A stretch of DNA of 64,000 nt from Sclerurus mexicanus. Its lineage: Eukaryota > Chordata > Aves > Passeriformes > Furnariidae. This document shows positions 34,222-49,700 of the stretch, in pieces. The position numbers and the translations under genes were made by a program. The stretch's first letter is position 1, and every line of letters starts with the position of its first letter. Where the stretch lies: assembly GCA_013396755.1 (NCBI GenBank), contig VWZF01004872.1:806001-870000 (forward strand), read 5' to 3'. Below the pieces are notes generated by a model, which was not told the origin of the DNA, searched no databases, and was given only the letters and a program-made list of their open reading frames with translations.

Positions 34222-37200
34222 TTTCAAATACTATAGAAAAATGTGTGATAGCAGTAGCTTTCAATAACACCCTATTAAATTTAAAAAATCCCAGTAAAAG
34301 GAACAGTCATTCATTTTATGGTTTTGTATACTAAATGTACAGTAAATACTAAATATAACATCTGTGCAGTAAGATAAGAACTAATTATCTTTGAACTGAA
34401 AGCAGAAGTATCACCTTACTTCTTCAGGCCATTTTCTCAAACCAGTCTACACTTCAGGGCCCAGCCACATTTTGGTAGGGAGTGCTATTTCAGAGTAAAT
34501 CTAGTGTAGCACACTACACCTCCTGCCTGACCTACTCAAAGCAGTATGAGTAGAAATAAAACATTGCACAGAGAGAAAGCAGCACACACAGAGCAGACAA
34601 CGAGCACTGTTTTGGGGGCCTTGGGATAGAGCCGAGTGAAATATTTAGTAGTGGAATCAAAACTTGTCAGTAACAAACAGATGTGCTAAGGAGTCTTTAA
34701 ATGCTCTTGGGTTTGGTACTTGACTAAAATCAAGACACCTTGAAAATATTTTTGTGAAGAGAATGGTGACAGCATGCATGCAAAAGGAGTTATTGCTAAC
34801 ACAATTCCTAGAGCAGGGCATATGTAATGACAAATCCACAAACAAGGAAGTATTTATTCCTAAGAACATTTGATAGATAATCCATGTAAATAAAAAGAAC
34901 AAGTCTGATAGGGAAATAAATTTTATTTTCAAGCTTGTCAGAGGATATTTACAAACAATGGGATGTATAAAAATATAAAAGTACTTGACAGTGTCCTTTT
35001 GAGGCTATAAATTTTACATGAGTTTTTTTTCTAGCATCACCATAGCACTATTGCTTGAATGAAGGTAACTTAATTCATCTAGGGGTAAGGGTATTAAACA
35101 CTGTAACCTACTGCTGTCAAAGTTTGCAGTAAAGGTAGAAAAAAAGGGAATAAAAAACTCAGCTATTTTTACTACTCTGAAGAAAGTTTACTCCTAATGC
35201 ATGTCTGAATTTTTTGGTTTCTTGACTATTAGCTGCTTTTGGCTTCTATTGTCTGGCCCCATAAGTCTGCATATATGATCAGGCAATCTCCTCCAAAGGC
35301 CAAGAGCATTATTTTTACTTTAATACAACTTGAAGAATAAATAGCTCATATAATATTTTGAAGCAGAACAGACTTCATGGGGAGAGACATCAGCCAGGCC
35401 TTCTACTTCATTGTTGTCCCCTCCTTCCTCTATTCTTGTTGTGCTTTTTCAAGTGACTGAGCTGGCTTTATTTCCTCCCTTAAAACAACACAAACAAACA
35501 AGAAAATACCCCAGGTAAACCTGAAGTGACAGCTCAAGTATAAAATCTGAAGTTTAAAATCAAACTGTACATTATTACAGTTAGGATGGAAGACAGCAAT
35601 GGCTTTACTGAAATTTGGTCACTTGAGCAGTGAGAATTGAAAAACAGCACTGCTTCCCTTGCCAAGCCTGGGCAAATGCCAGACTACCAACATACAGGTG
35701 ATTGCTCTGGTTCCGAAGATGAAAAACAGTGCCTTTCTGAAGAATCAGTCCTGAAACCCTCCCTGAACAGGGCTAAGAAGCCAGAGCTCAGCCTCCAAAA
35801 TGCAGTGGCAGTTAAAAGACAACAGGAAAGGAAAAGGTGGGTTAAAGACCCACACCTACCTGTGGGCGCATACTTCTGCAACTGCCACTGACTTTACTGC
35901 CAGGTCCCTGCTATCACAAGCAGCTGCCAGCCCTGAACAGCCATGTAACATTTTTAGTATATCTAACCATTTATAAAGTCTGCTCACCTGTTTCCTTACC
36001 TGAATAACAACAATAGAAAAAAAAAATATCTATACACAAATAAAATCTTTGTAGGAGAGAGGAGATACCCCAAAGGCTCTCACTGACTTTGCAGTTCAAG
36101 CCTGTATCAGTATTTTGTAAGCATTTCCAACCAAGCTCCAAGTAAGCAGCTTGGCACATCAGGGGTACATACAGCCATCCAGCACCTTCCAGCAGCGCAA
36201 CACTGTTATCCCACACAAAGGGAAAGATTTCACCCATTCCATTTTTTAAAATATGACAAAAAAAACCCTGCTTCTATTTGTATTTAACATTCATGGCCCC
36301 AAAGTTCTTTGAAATACCGTGAACTTGAACTGTCTTCCACGAGAATCATTTCCAAAAAACACTGCTAATTCTCTTTTATTGTGCTACAAGTCCACTGATT
36401 GGTTGGCAATCCTTCAACTGAGGCATCTGCATAAAAAAACTGTTAGGGGTTAGTTTTGGACTCTTCATTCAGCTCAAACAGTGCCAGGCACAGTAAAGAG
36501 GATGAGAGGGGCTGCAGGTTAAGGTGGGAAGGCAAGTCCTTTCTCCTACAATCCAGCTGCCCTGGCAGAAGCAACAGGTGGTGTATCCACTGTTACTCCT
36601 AGGTTTTGAGCAGAGTTAAGATACAAGCTAGAAGGCTACAAACTACTGATGTAAGTCCAAGTAACCTTAAAAAAATTAGAAAAATACTAGAAAAAATTAA
36701 AAATCTAACAAAACAACAGAAGAAAGCTGCATGTATTTTTCCCTGTTTTTCCACATCCTTCTGCTAGAAGCTGCTCTTCCAGAGTGAAAGGATATGCTAC
36801 ATCAAGTCTTGTGTGCTCTCTGTGCATTACTTGTGTGGTTTTAAGGCAAATTGCCTTTGGTGTGTATCAATGGCATGTGCTGGCCTTGCACAGCAGCACA
36901 CTGTTGTGGCTTATTGCTTTAACAGACAAAATAAAGGACTAGCATAGCTTTGATTGTCATCTCCTTAGATTGTCAGCCACCATTTCAAGAGGAATGTAAG
37001 AAGTTATGGGGGTTTCTTTTTTTTTTTTTTTTTTTGGTATCTGGGAAAAGTTCAATTAGGGCAAAGACACACATTTTTAACTGTCTTAACAGCAGCAAAT
37101 TATTCCTTCATCTATAAAGCTGTATTTGACTAAACCACCATGTTTTGCTTTAGCCAAGGTATTCTGCACTGGTTTCTTTTTAGAGTCTCTTTTCACCATC

Positions 37201-37624
37201 CACAGTTTAGGAAATGGGAGATGTATCTAAGTAACAGAAAACAGTCCTCTATGGCCTAGTAAATAGGGATTAGAAAACTATTACAAAACTCTTATTGCAT
37301 AGGCTATGAAAAAAAAAAAGCCTTGAAAAACAGAGAAACCATTCAACCTGTACACATTACACCTCGGTGATGGCTTTATAGCCACACAGCTCAGTGAAAT
37401 GTTACCCAGCAGGGCTTATCCCACTGTCCAGTAACTACTCAAAAAGTCAGAGATGGAGAAAAGCTTGTCAGACGACAGTCTATTCCCATGTCATTGCAGG
37501 TTCCTCTGGGGCTTTACACACCAAACTATGTGTACAGCATTTGGAAAGAGCAATAGCTGTTCCAAAACTTATCTTCAGTTTCTGTCTGGAGCCTCCTTTG
37601 CTGCAATTTAGCATAATGAATAAA
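34222..37624. other. Convergent 3' region between NDUFAF7 and PRKD3
   Basis: No coding exon was recognised. The region holds the 3' untranslated regions of two genes that face each other. On the plus strand ATTAAA (34274-34279) and AATAAA (34555-34560) could end NDUFAF7. On the minus strand AATAAA at 36375-36380 (rc) is one possible signal for PRKD3. A T19 run lies at 37017-37035. Confidence 0.5.
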
Positions 37625-37798
37625 TCAAGGGTCTTCTTCCATGTCATCTGGATTAGGAGCCATAATAAAATGCTGAGGGTACTCAAGGTTGTGTTCATAA
37701 GCATGTTCTTTCCAGCGTGCATCGTCACTCTCATGGGTAATGTAACGCTCTCCAATGCGTGTTTCAAATTCTCTGAGGTCAAGCCAAGTCTGATAATC
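37625..37798 (-). CDS. PRKD3: PRKD3 last coding exon
   Basis: A 174-nt exon: DYQTWLDLREFETRIGERYI, then THESDDARWKEHAYEHNLEY and ending APNPDDMEEDP with TGA (37625-37627). Confidence 0.97.
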   Translation of the reverse strand, partial: DYQTWLDLREFETRIGERYITHESDDARWKEHAYEHNLEYPQHFIMAPNPDDMEEDP

Positions 37799-40700
37799 CT
37801 AAGGAGTAAAAGAAGCAGTTTTAAGAAACAGCAGCACAAGATTCCCACAGATAAATTCTGCAGTTTGTCTCGACTTTTAGTATACATAGCCACAAGATGT
37901 ATAAATAAGATCTGTCTAAACAATTAAAAAAAAAGAAAACCAAACACAAACACTCCACAAAATACCTCAAGTGTCCACAAAGTAACAAGTAACAAGATTG
38001 CTACATACGTTTATTATAAAATTAATTGTAAATATACGCATATATGAAATCATACTGAGTCCAATACTGTTTGTTCTCAAAATAATTTGGATTTTCCCTT
38101 TAACATCTTTTAAGTTATGTTTGTGCATGGCTATATGCATGCAGTATTATGAAACCACTGTGAAAACCCGTGTCGAAGCAGCAGATAAACTCCACCCAAA
38201 CATATCTGTTCTAAACCAACAAGTTACAGCACACACCAGCCCATGCGTCCACTTCAGCACTGAACAAACTGTTTGTCTCCACGCTGGTTTCACAAGGCTC
38301 CGAGCACTCATCACTGCCCACATTCAGAAGAGCCAAACGAATAAAACCATGTTGGAGTCAGACAGAAAGCAAAGGGCAGGACAACAAGGCAAATTTCCCT
38401 TGAGGAAAAAAGCTATGAACAGATGGGCAGAATCCTGGAACACATAAAGCTAAACCCAGAAATACTGAAGCCTCTGTGAACGCTTGTTAGCAGAATGTGA
38501 TGGCAGTGGCATCTCAAGGATTTCAGCCAAAAAATCATTATTCACCCATTATGAACACAGTGAAAAAGACAGATGGGTTTACCTGTAACCATGGGTGACT
38601 AAGGGATTTGTCAACACTGAAACGTTTTCTCATCTTCACTTGAAGCAAATTGTTTATTAAATCAATGGCTGACAAAGAAGAACAGAACAGAAACTTTTGA
38701 TGGAAACACTAAAAGCTTTACTATGTTATTCATTAATCTTTTCCCTACTGATTTTAGTGATTTTCAGAAGTTCCTGAAAAGCTTGAGCATAATCCTGTGT
38801 TCCACAATTATGTAGGAACTTCCACTATTGTATACTGCCATGTATGTCCTCCCACATCTACCTGTGTATTAGTCACACACACATTACTAATGCCAAAGCT
38901 GGCACTGGAGAGCTCGAAGACAACCTTGTAAACTTCTAGATTGTTCAGACCTGACATTTCAATCCATACTTACTAAGGTACAAAACTTCAATTCCAGATT
39001 CAACTTTGAACTATTTCCGTGATTATAGTTTAGATTAAATACGGTTTGAGATCAGCATTCAGCAAATACTCACACATGATTTAACCCTTCACTGGGAACT
39101 CTGGGAAGTTTCAGATTATTAATCCCGTTCCTCATGCATGCAATTCATTTTTCTTGCTAAATCTATTGACTCTTCTGCCCCGAAAATGATCTAAAGTATT
39201 ATATTTAACAATTTATCTTTCACAAATGTGTGCCAGATCATAATTATCCACTTTGGCATAGTCTTCTAAACTCAAATTCACACACTCCTTTCGGACTGAA
39301 CCTTGAGGTCTAAGCATTTGAATGTGTTATCTCTACATAAAAACATTCTAATAGAGAAAATCAATTTCCTTACCTTCACTAGAAATTTCTTTCCAAGGAT
39401 TTGGTGGGTACATAAATGCTGCATTTTGAATCTGATCATTTATATCCTCATCTTCATTAAATGGGAATGTACCACTGAGGCTTACGTAGACAATGACCCC
39501 TACTGACCACATGTCCAGGGAGCGGTTATAACCTTTACTCCTGAGCACTTCAGGGGCAAGATAAGCAGGAGTCCCTACCACAGAGCGCCTGAAAGACTTT
39601 TCACCAATGATGCGTGCAAAGCCGAAATCACACAGCTTCACCTGCAAAAGAAAGAGATTTTACACTGAGAAATCTCTGCTTGGTCTCCAAAACACGCTAC
39701 TGCCCAAGACCAGGGTGGTACTCGATACCCTTTCTGCCATCAGTTAAACATTGAACGCATTATAACAGAGACAAAACATTATGTAAGCCAGTCAAGTTAA
39801 AGTTTTAGGTTGCTGGTTTTGCAGACTGTGAATCAGCCATGCTTCAGATCAAGGCATGAACCTCAGCTCTGAGGCAGTTTGCATAGTACATGGCCACAAG
39901 AGTGCAAATAAGGACAAAAAACTTGACTCCAAACCTAGCTCATTTTCAGAGGTAAATCTGCACCCTCACAAGGCACAGAACCAAAGTTCAAAACATGCAT
40001 GAATCCCAGCCATATCACATTCCTCTTTATCATATTCCTGAAACTGGAGACTTCAGCTACACAGAAATCAAGCAATGAGTTTTAGCTCAAATTCAGACCC
40101 AGGCCAGCTCTGGAAAGACCATCCAGTTAAAAAGCATCAAGAGCTGGTGCAAGCACCAACGCTCAAATATTCATGGTTCTGCAACAGTTCCTTAACTTGA
40201 ACAAATCAGGCACTTGTACAGATAAAAAGATGCACATCAAGTCCAACTCTTAACCCCAAATTAATAAGCCCTTCTCGGGGCATAAGGAACAGCAATGCAC
40301 TAGAGGCATTTAGTGGGGGGAAGGGGAAAAAAGATACATCTAGAACACGTGCAGGTCCAGGAATTTTAGACTAAGACAGCTGAACAATCCCACAAATGGT
40401 CGCTTTTTAAGATGCAATGCCTGTATTGCTTTAGGAAAAGAACAGTAAAAAAATGATGAAAGAAACACTTTTTAATTTTCACTCACTTGAGGGAATGGTT
40501 CTGCTGATGCTAGTAGTACATTTTCTGGTTTTAAATCACAGTGCACAATATTCTTGAAGTGTAAATTTCTCAAAGCAACAAGTATCTACAAAAAGGAAAA
40601 AACATTTTCAGAACATATTAAAGCAGATCAGAATTGTCAAAAGACACACATACTAACCAATACAGCAATTTATATCAACACAGTCCTCAAGAACAAACCC

Positions 40701-43700
40701 ATATATACTGTGCAAGTACTGTTTTTTCCCAGCCTATCAAGACTTGGAACCAATGGGTTTTATTTCCCCTGCCCCATTTTTTCCCCTCCTCCTCTGTCTT
40801 CTTGAATGCTTACTGTATTGACATTCCTCTTTAGATGTCCATAATGTTATGTCTTAGGAAAGAACATAAAAATTAGCACAATTAACATTCAAAGTTGTTT
40901 TCATATTTATTCAACTTTCATTAGATGTGCAGCCCTCTGTTCTGTCCCTTTTAAATAACCTTCTTCAAATTCCATCCTCTCATCATTACAAAAGCCAAAT
41001 CTGGCCTTTCCTCTCAAAGTAGAGAAACTGAATGCCAACCTGAGTGACCATGAACTTAGTTATTCGTTCTGGAAGTCGACTTTTCTCACTGGAAAGAATC
41101 ATCTCTAGCATATCCCCATGCAGCTTTTCCATCACAACAAAGACCCGCTCTGGAGTTTCAAACATGCATTCCAGGTTCACAATTCCAGGGTGGTGCAAAT
41201 TCTAAAACAAAGCAACATATGTACATCACTAAAACAGTATGAAATATCGTCAATTACACAGAAATGCTGCACCACAAATCAAAAAACAGTTAAGTGGAGA
41301 GTTAGAGGTAAAAAAATGCATGATGTTTGATGTAAGAAACTAGCTTGAAACAAACATCAAGACATGAACATGCCAATTATAACTACTAAGGCTAATTTGT
41401 TTAACAAAAATTATCCATAATGATTAATTTCACAGTTAATGCATGTTCTATACTCAAGCTACTGAGTGCAAGGATAACACTCAGAGACTGAGAAGCCAGT
41501 GGTGGAAGACAGCAGAAAATAACACAGCTTCCTGCTACCGGAGGGAGACAACATGGAGCCAAAGTACATGTCACTGGTGAGTCCCCTTTAGGGTGCAGGT
41601 GCCACCCCCAAGTTATCAACTCTACCAAGAACTCAGGAATTCCTGCTCTTATAAGACTCCCTCTTAAAAAGTACTCAGAAATCACATGTGTAGATTTAAA
41701 AATCCTTTCACAGCACTTATAAAATACAAAATCTCATTACTGGTTTGAGACAAAACTCCAGTATGATCCAAAAACACTTTTATACCTGGAGAATGGCTAC
41801 TTCATTACGAAGTTGACTTTCCTGTTTAGTTGGAAACCTCATCTTGTCAATGACTTTGATAGCCACATCTCTTCCAGTCTTCCTGTGTTTTCCTAAACAG
41901 AAAGTCAATGTCAGCCATCAAGAGGTAGAAGCAATTCACAGCTATAAGACATTACAGAAATTCCTTTTTGGGTAAATAAGCATATTCTGTCAAGTGTACA
42001 GTAACACTACATTTATATTTAAATTGCAACTGGCATATGAGTAAAAGAAGTGATCAGCCTCAACAGGAGTACCTATAGACTAAATTTAAACTCGTTACTA
42101 CTTTCCTGTCAGGTATGCATATGCACATTAGACATATTAGCTGAAGTTTTTGCTTGTGCAAGGAACTTGCACACAAACAAGTAATACCTACTCCCCAGCA
42201 TATTGCCTCTCTTCTGTAAAAAAACAACAAAACAATTCAAGGCCAAAGTGAAGACAGATCTACAAGCCTTCTACAGTGACTTCATACTTTCACAGGCTCC
42301 ACATACACAGGAAATCACACACCTAATACTCTACAGGAACAAGAGAGTAATTATGTGCCCTGAGGAGTAACAACACATTTAGCAGCCAAGAGCAGTCTAC
42401 TGTGATCAAAAAGCTCTAACAGGTTGTGCTAAGAACAAAACCATGCACAGAGCACCACATACTACTCCTTGTTGCCTCCTGCATCAGCTACAGAAGGAGG
42501 ATTCTACAATACACAGGAAAGCTGTTTCCAGGGCTGAGTGGGCAGCTGTAAATGCCTACCCAGCTTCTTCTTCACAGCTACTAAACTGACTTCTGTCACA
42601 GTCGCATCACAGAGGTTAACGGGATCGCACACTGGAAGACCTTGGCATTCTAAGACATTTAATCCTAAACTAATATAGAATAGTAAGTCTGCACCAAAGA
42701 AAAAGAAGTCATTATCCACTCAGTGAAAGGTCTGGAAGCCATTTTAGGAAAAGGGATGACACACAGCTGCAGCACAAGTGGCACAGAGCATTCCACCAGT
42801 ACAGCTACACTTCACCGACCCCCCAGCTGGCCCGCCCTGCTGCTCTGTGGTCAGCACTGGTGGCCAAGGCTTAGGCAGGGCATAGCAACTTGGTCTGTTC
42901 AGCCTGGAGAAGACGAGACACCTCACTGCAGTTACAGCTTCCTCATGAGGGGAAGAGTAGGGGCAGACACTGATCTCTTCTCTGTGGTGACCAGGGACAG
43001 GACCCGAGGGAACAGCCTGGAGTTGTGCCAGGGGAGGTTTGGGTTGGGTATTAGGGAAAGGTTCTTCCCGCAGAGGGTGGTTGGGCACTGGAAGAGGCTC
43101 CCCAGGGCAGCGGTCACAGCACCAAGCCCGGCAGAGCTCAAGAAGTGTTTGGATGATACTCTCAGGCACATGGTGTGACTCTTGGGGGCAGCCCTGTGCA
43201 AGGCCAAGGGTTCGACTTCATGATCCTTGTGGGTCCCTCCCAATTTGGCATATTCTGTGATTCTGTGAACTAATGCACCTGCCTTAAACATCATCATGAA
43301 TAAAGGGCTTATCTCTACCGGATGAAGGAAATTACATTGAAATGCAGCAGAAGTACATCAGTTTCAAACTAGATGCAAAACACAGAAGATAAATGCTAGG
43401 CTGCTAAAGAACATAAAGCAAACCAACCAAACAAAACACTGAACTACAGAAGCTACACTATAGCTACAAATGGAACATGAAGAAAGACTAATAGAAAAGC
43501 AGCTCAAAAATTCCTTTTCTCAAGCAAAACACAATCAACCAGGTTTCAGTGCAAGTTTTACATCAGTAAGAAACAGTCAAGAATAGTTTTTTCTGTCTCC
43601 ATTTCTCAGACTCTTCAAACTAACAAAAGTAGGGAAAACAGAGGGAAACTGTTCTCACTGAAACAGGAGTTGGATATCTCTACCTATATCTATATCCTGG

Positions 43701-46700
43701 AGCTTCTTGATTTGCAATTTTGGAAATGTTTGTGGAGAACAGAGGACACAAAAACCCTCACAACAAAAAAAAAAAAAAAAAGGCAAACCCTGTAACAATC
43801 AAAGCAACATAGTTTTTTATCTTTCTTTGTTTAAATAAAAGGCTTGGTTACCATTATTTCAGTAAGCCTACACAAGCGGGCATAAGCCAGTATTAGAACT
43901 AACTAGATCTAGACTCCCCAAACACCAGCAACAATTAAGCAGTGTGAAGAGTCAGCAAGACAACAGTCTTTTATATTCTCTTATCGTACTCTTTCAGCCT
44001 GTGATTTTAGCATATCCTATGTGTTTTAAGGCCTCATTAAGGAAAAAAAATGAATAAAACCTTTTCATAAGTTTTATTATGCTTACAAGCATTTATAAGC
44101 ACTGAATCATCCAAAATACCAAGCTGAGTTTACCTACAAGGCAATTTAGGAGAATATATTTAGAAATAAAATCCAATCATTAAAACAGTGTCTGCATATG
44201 TGTATTTCTATTCATAATAGAGGGAGTACACTTTGATTCACACTATGCTCTAAGAAATAAAGTGGGGGAAAAAAACTGACATCTCTCAAGAATGATGTAA
44301 AACCAGACCAAACTGTATTTCCATCAAGCAGTTTAGAAGTAATAAAGTATCTAACTACACAATTGACACACAGAAAAACAGCCACAATACTTCCTGACTA
44401 GAAGGAACATGTAACAAAAGCAGAAAGGTTACCACTTTCAAATCATTACTTAGGGTTTTTTCTTTCTTTCCAGATTTATGGTCTCTCATTTTCTCAACAC
44501 TTCAGATATAACATGAGAGTTAAAAAAAAATAAATATAGAAACAGAGTTCAGATGATACACTTCTAGTATTTCTTTTTTGTGATTACATACTATAAAGAA
44601 GTTACATGCTGCAATAGTGTTTTTTTTTTAAAATTAGATTATAAAACTACACTTGAAACCTAGGATAAAGAATCTTGACAAAGAATTCATCTCTCTAATT
44701 TTTCCTGTTGACAGAAACTGGTTTGCATAAAATCTGTCAATAATACATTTACATAAATACTATCAAACCATAAACTATGCATTTTTCTAATTGTTTTTGG
44801 TCACATCTCTCAGGTGTCATTCAAAACAGGTATAACTGACGGCCTCTTCAAATACATAACTTCTAATACCGTATAACACAGACAAGTGTTAGAACTTGCA
44901 GTCTAAAAAAACCTCCAAATCATTAATCAAAGGCAAATTCAGAATACAATCGCTTTGTATTTAACTGCAGTCAAAATGCATTGCATATTTTAAGTTAATT
45001 ATGAGGCCAATGCAAAACTGTGGATGCAAAAATTTAATTAACATAATTTAAATTTAATGTAACATTTCATTATGTAATGTAAGAATGTACACAAAACTGC
45101 AGAGACACAAGACAAAGTAATCCAAACAAAACTTTTAACATGACAAACTTCACCTAGACATTCTAGATACAGCTAAGTAAATATGAAAAAGCTAATTTTA
45201 TCAAACAGACATTCTACCTTAATAAATGCATAATAGACCATAATGCCATTTACCTCCGTATACAATACCAAACTGACCAGAACCCAGCACTTCATCGGCA
45301 AATATTTGGTACACAGAGCTGATATCCTAGTGCATGAAAAAAAGAAATCACAAACATCAGGAGTAATCAAAATGTTCGGGACTGTATTAGTGAGTACTGG
45401 CTAAGCTGCATTTTTGGCACTAATCAAACTCTGTAAAGGGTACTGTCACTACAATGAACAGAGTGGGAAAACACAACAAGCTTTTCCTGAAGAGGATCCA
45501 CTTAGCTGCACTGTAAGCAGGGACATAGTTTCATACAAACTAACAGCTGTGGCAGGTAAATAGATTACTTCCTGCATGTAACATGGCCTTCTTCAACTAC
45601 AGTGCCCTGGTATAGCTTGCTCATCCAGACACTGTTACTACCAATTACTTTGTAATACTCTGGTAAATAAATATCACTATAATACAATGCCAACTCACCA
45701 CATTCTCCTGGACCTGGCAATTTGAAACAGAGATGCTTAGAGACAACTCTTCTGTAATAAAGAAGATAAAGCCAAGTAAGTAAACAGGAAGGACGGATTT
45801 TTGTCTAGTAAAAGGGGGGGGGGATGAAAAATCAACAAAAACCCTTTACTGACTTCTAACCCAATCATCATGAAATGATTTAACCATTTTTGTGCAGAAA
45901 CATCATACCCTGGAATTCATATTTCACAAATTGATTAGAATAATAACCATGGAAGTTTTGCTAGGATTGTCTATTTTTGTCCTATTGTATTTTGTATTGA
46001 TTACAAAAAAAATAGAACAAGTGTATACACAAGAGACAGCTGAAGAACCAAAAGGAAAAGCAATACAGCAATTGTATCAGAGTTCATTAAATGAATAATG
46101 ATTTCTGGAAGTAATATAGAAAAATACAGGCAAGAGGAACAGATAGATCTCTTATAGTCAAATGAATGTGGTCGCTCATTTTCTATGGCACCAAGACATA
46201 CAGAAATAGTGCATAAGAAAAGGAAACAAATCAAGGAAAGCAAGTAACAAAAGAACAGATAATTTAAAAAGCAATGAAGCTCATAATATAAAAAAAATCT
46301 TTGTTTCATGGATAAACTACAGAAGCATATCAATCCTTTGAATATATGAACACATTTGGGAAATGTAATTTGCAAGTAAAAGCACCAGATAAAGAATTGT
46401 TCAGTCTGCAGCAGACGTTGACATGAACTTTTCATTACAGGAATAACATTACGATGCATGGACAAGAAGAGATATGTCAAGCAAGGCAGAGAACGCCCTT
46501 CCCACTCCTCTGACTTCCAAAACCAAAGCAAAGAGTCTCAGACTAATGGACACCTATCATTTACTGTTGGGGTCTCCCTATCCAGAGACATTCCAGGCCC
46601 ACCTGGATGCATTCCTGTGTAACCTGCTCTGGGGGACCCTGCCTTGGAGGGAAGTTGGACTAGATGATCTCCAGAGGTCCCTTCCAACCCTAACAATTCT

Positions 46701-49700
46701 GTGATTCTGTTATTTTAACTTCTAAAAAAAAAAAACAAACCCAAACCAACTCATCTACATGGCACACAGAAAATACACTGTAGATTTACTAGCACTTTGA
46801 GGAGAGCCTTTATCACCCTACAAAGAGTCTTGAGCTTTAAAAACACAATTTTAGAGAACAAAGAAGATGTCTGTATCTGATTTTTGCCACCTGTGCTTTA
46901 TCTCAAAGAAGGAATTTACAGAGATAAGATAGCAATAAATACTAATTCTCAAAGACACTCTGAATTATGTGACTCTGCATCTGAAATATGAACTGTAATT
47001 ACAGCCTTGCCTATTGATTATTGACTGTAGTCAAGCCTGTATTGGAATAACCAATAAAACAGAACCCAAGGAAAAACAAGAAGTTGGGCAAAGAAGAACC
47101 TAAGGTCAACACAAACTGCAGCAAGGTAACTAGAAAGTGAAGATACAGTTTTTGAAGCTGTTTAAAGAGAACACACTGAACCCATCTCCACAGATGGTTA
47201 CAGAATACAAAATACATGGTAGGTAACGACTGAGTTACTCCTTCCAAATAAAATAATTTTTCTAATGTCTGCAATGGGCAAGAGTAAGGGCTGAAAAGTA
47301 GTCCCTTCTGAAGAAACCAGTAGTGCCACAATTCAGTATGTAATCTATACCAAGAAAACAACTGACTTAATTTTCTCATTTCAGCTCAGAAAAATCCCAC
47401 AAAGAAACATCCCACCCCAAACTACTGGTAAAAAGCTAGAAAGGATTCTTTCCCATGGGTCAGACTGGAAGAGCATCCTCATTTCTAGGTACTTCCTGGC
47501 CAGAATTAGTACAAAATGACTACCTAGTGTCTTGCAGACATTTTGACACTACAAATTCCCTGCTGCTGCAAGTATTTCAAGCACTAGCAATGTCTCCCTC
47601 CTCCTTTTGGTATTTTCATTTAAAAGAACATATTTGAGACTCTTGGGACTTTATTTTTTGACTAAAGTCTAATTTTCTGAAAGGTTCTTGGGATACATTT
47701 CATGGTTCACAATGTGTAAGAAGAAGAAGGATGAACGGACATTTTGTGGGCTTCTCAGAGTCTAAAAACCAACCCGACTTGCCTAAGAACACATAAATGC
47801 CACTCCCCAACTCATAGTAGTTTCTTATACTCCTACAATCCTAAACATGCTAAAATACTTCGCCTCAGTATGTACCCCTGTAGTTCTATTCCCTACCAAT
47901 GTCACCAACATGTTGTTATCTATATCTGGAAAAGAGTAGTTTTGGAAAAAGCAACTGTCTTTTCAAGTCTCTCGGCAAGTAACCCTTAGGGTCTAGAAAA
48001 CAGAGTTGGTATGTATATATATGCTTGGAACTAAGAATTCCATACTGAAAGTGGCATTTTACATATATATAAGGCCAGATATGAGGTACCATCTTACAGG
48101 TGTATTTCTTCACTGTAATTAAATACTGATACAAATACTGGTATTTCATAATTTACTATTTTAGACCACAGTTGCACTTTCAAAAAGTGCCTTTGCTTCA
48201 GACTAGCACTGACATGTTTTTAACTGTTGCTGATGCAGAGTAGCCAGATATCAGAGGCAAAGAAACTAATCTCAGAATCTCCTACAAAAGAAAATTTCAC
48301 TAAAAGAAGATTAAAGAGTAGATGGAAGATGAAAGGAAACTAAAAAATGAAAGCATAAATCTCAGTAGAGAAAGTGAACGAATGTTGTTGCAAGGAACAA
48401 GGAAATATCTAAAGAGAAAGAACACAATATATAGTTTAATGGACCCTTGATAATTAATATGATCCTATGCCAGAGAAGCAAAAGGAGGGCAGGTGCATAA
48501 GAATAGGGTACTTCTTTTAACAACCCACAACTTAGCAAAAGTTCTTTCCATCACTGATTTACATTGCAACACTAACTCCTTTTCTTCTCCTTAGCTACCA
48601 AGATCTCACAGAATTTAAAATATATAGGGGATAAAATGAAAAAGCATTCAAGTTTACTTCTTTCACAGTGTATGTATATAATCTGAATCTATTTATTTAT
48701 GTATATTAGAAATATCTAATCTATGTTCCCTCTTTACATCCAGCAACTACATGTGAGTTCTTAATGCTCCTACAATAAAGCTCTGCAATATGCATTCATA
48801 TTGTAAATCTGATTCTTTGCTGATTCCTGCTACAACAGATTAAAAGGATTTGCCCACCCTCCACAAACCTGAGCGTCACCCTTTAGAGAACTGTGGAAAA
48901 TTATGGACCCAATTCAACAGAGAATCAACAGACAATACTTCGCTCTAAATGAGCACTCTCCCAAAAGGAACTGCTACCATGAACTGCTTCAGCATATGAA
49001 TAACAGTGCCTTGTCTGCCTGCTTACTGTGATCTTTTCCTTGTCCTGCAGCAGTGCAAACGCTAGCTTGAGGAGTGACTGGCATCAAAGCCTGACGAATG
49101 GCTTTCTCCCAGCCCTGAGCTACGTCAAGTCCAACTCCGGAGGCAGCAAGAACTGGACTGTGATGACTGCTGCCATTGTTTTCGCCAACAAAGTACACCA
49201 TGGTGTCAGTGATGATCTCAAAACAGTACGGGTTGCTGCCCTGCACCACGTTTGAAAAATCTCGAGGCTGAGTCACCTGGAGAATTTCTGAGAGTGGAAT
49301 CTCCTGAAGAAAGATATTAAAGATTAAAGAATGAAAATGCATATAACATTTTAATATACTAATACTCAAAACTTGAAGCATTGCAAAGAAATCAAATCAA
49401 ATGTATCAAAAAAATAAAATCAAAACACCAAGCTTCGGAACTAATGACAAACTGCGAATGACCGTTGCCCACCCACCCATGGTTTTCTGAATGTCTATGT
49501 ACAAGCCTAGAGAGACTTTCAGGCCCACCACAGTTCTCTCTATACAACTATACTATTTTCTACTGAAACTACATCTATGCTCATCATGAGACACAATTCC
49601 ATCACGTGGGCAAATGATGCACAAGTATAGAATGACCATTTTCCCTTTGTAGTTTATACAGCTTAGCTAGGGAAGAGCATGAGAGGGGAAAAAAGTGAAA

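Noticed and set aside
37394..37927. 177-residue plus-strand frame
   Set aside because: It overlaps the last PRKD3 exon antisense and shows no family similarity.
42723..43297. Long frames on both strands around 42.7-43.3 kb
   Set aside because: They fall mostly within a CR1 copy and have no gene-like exon borders.
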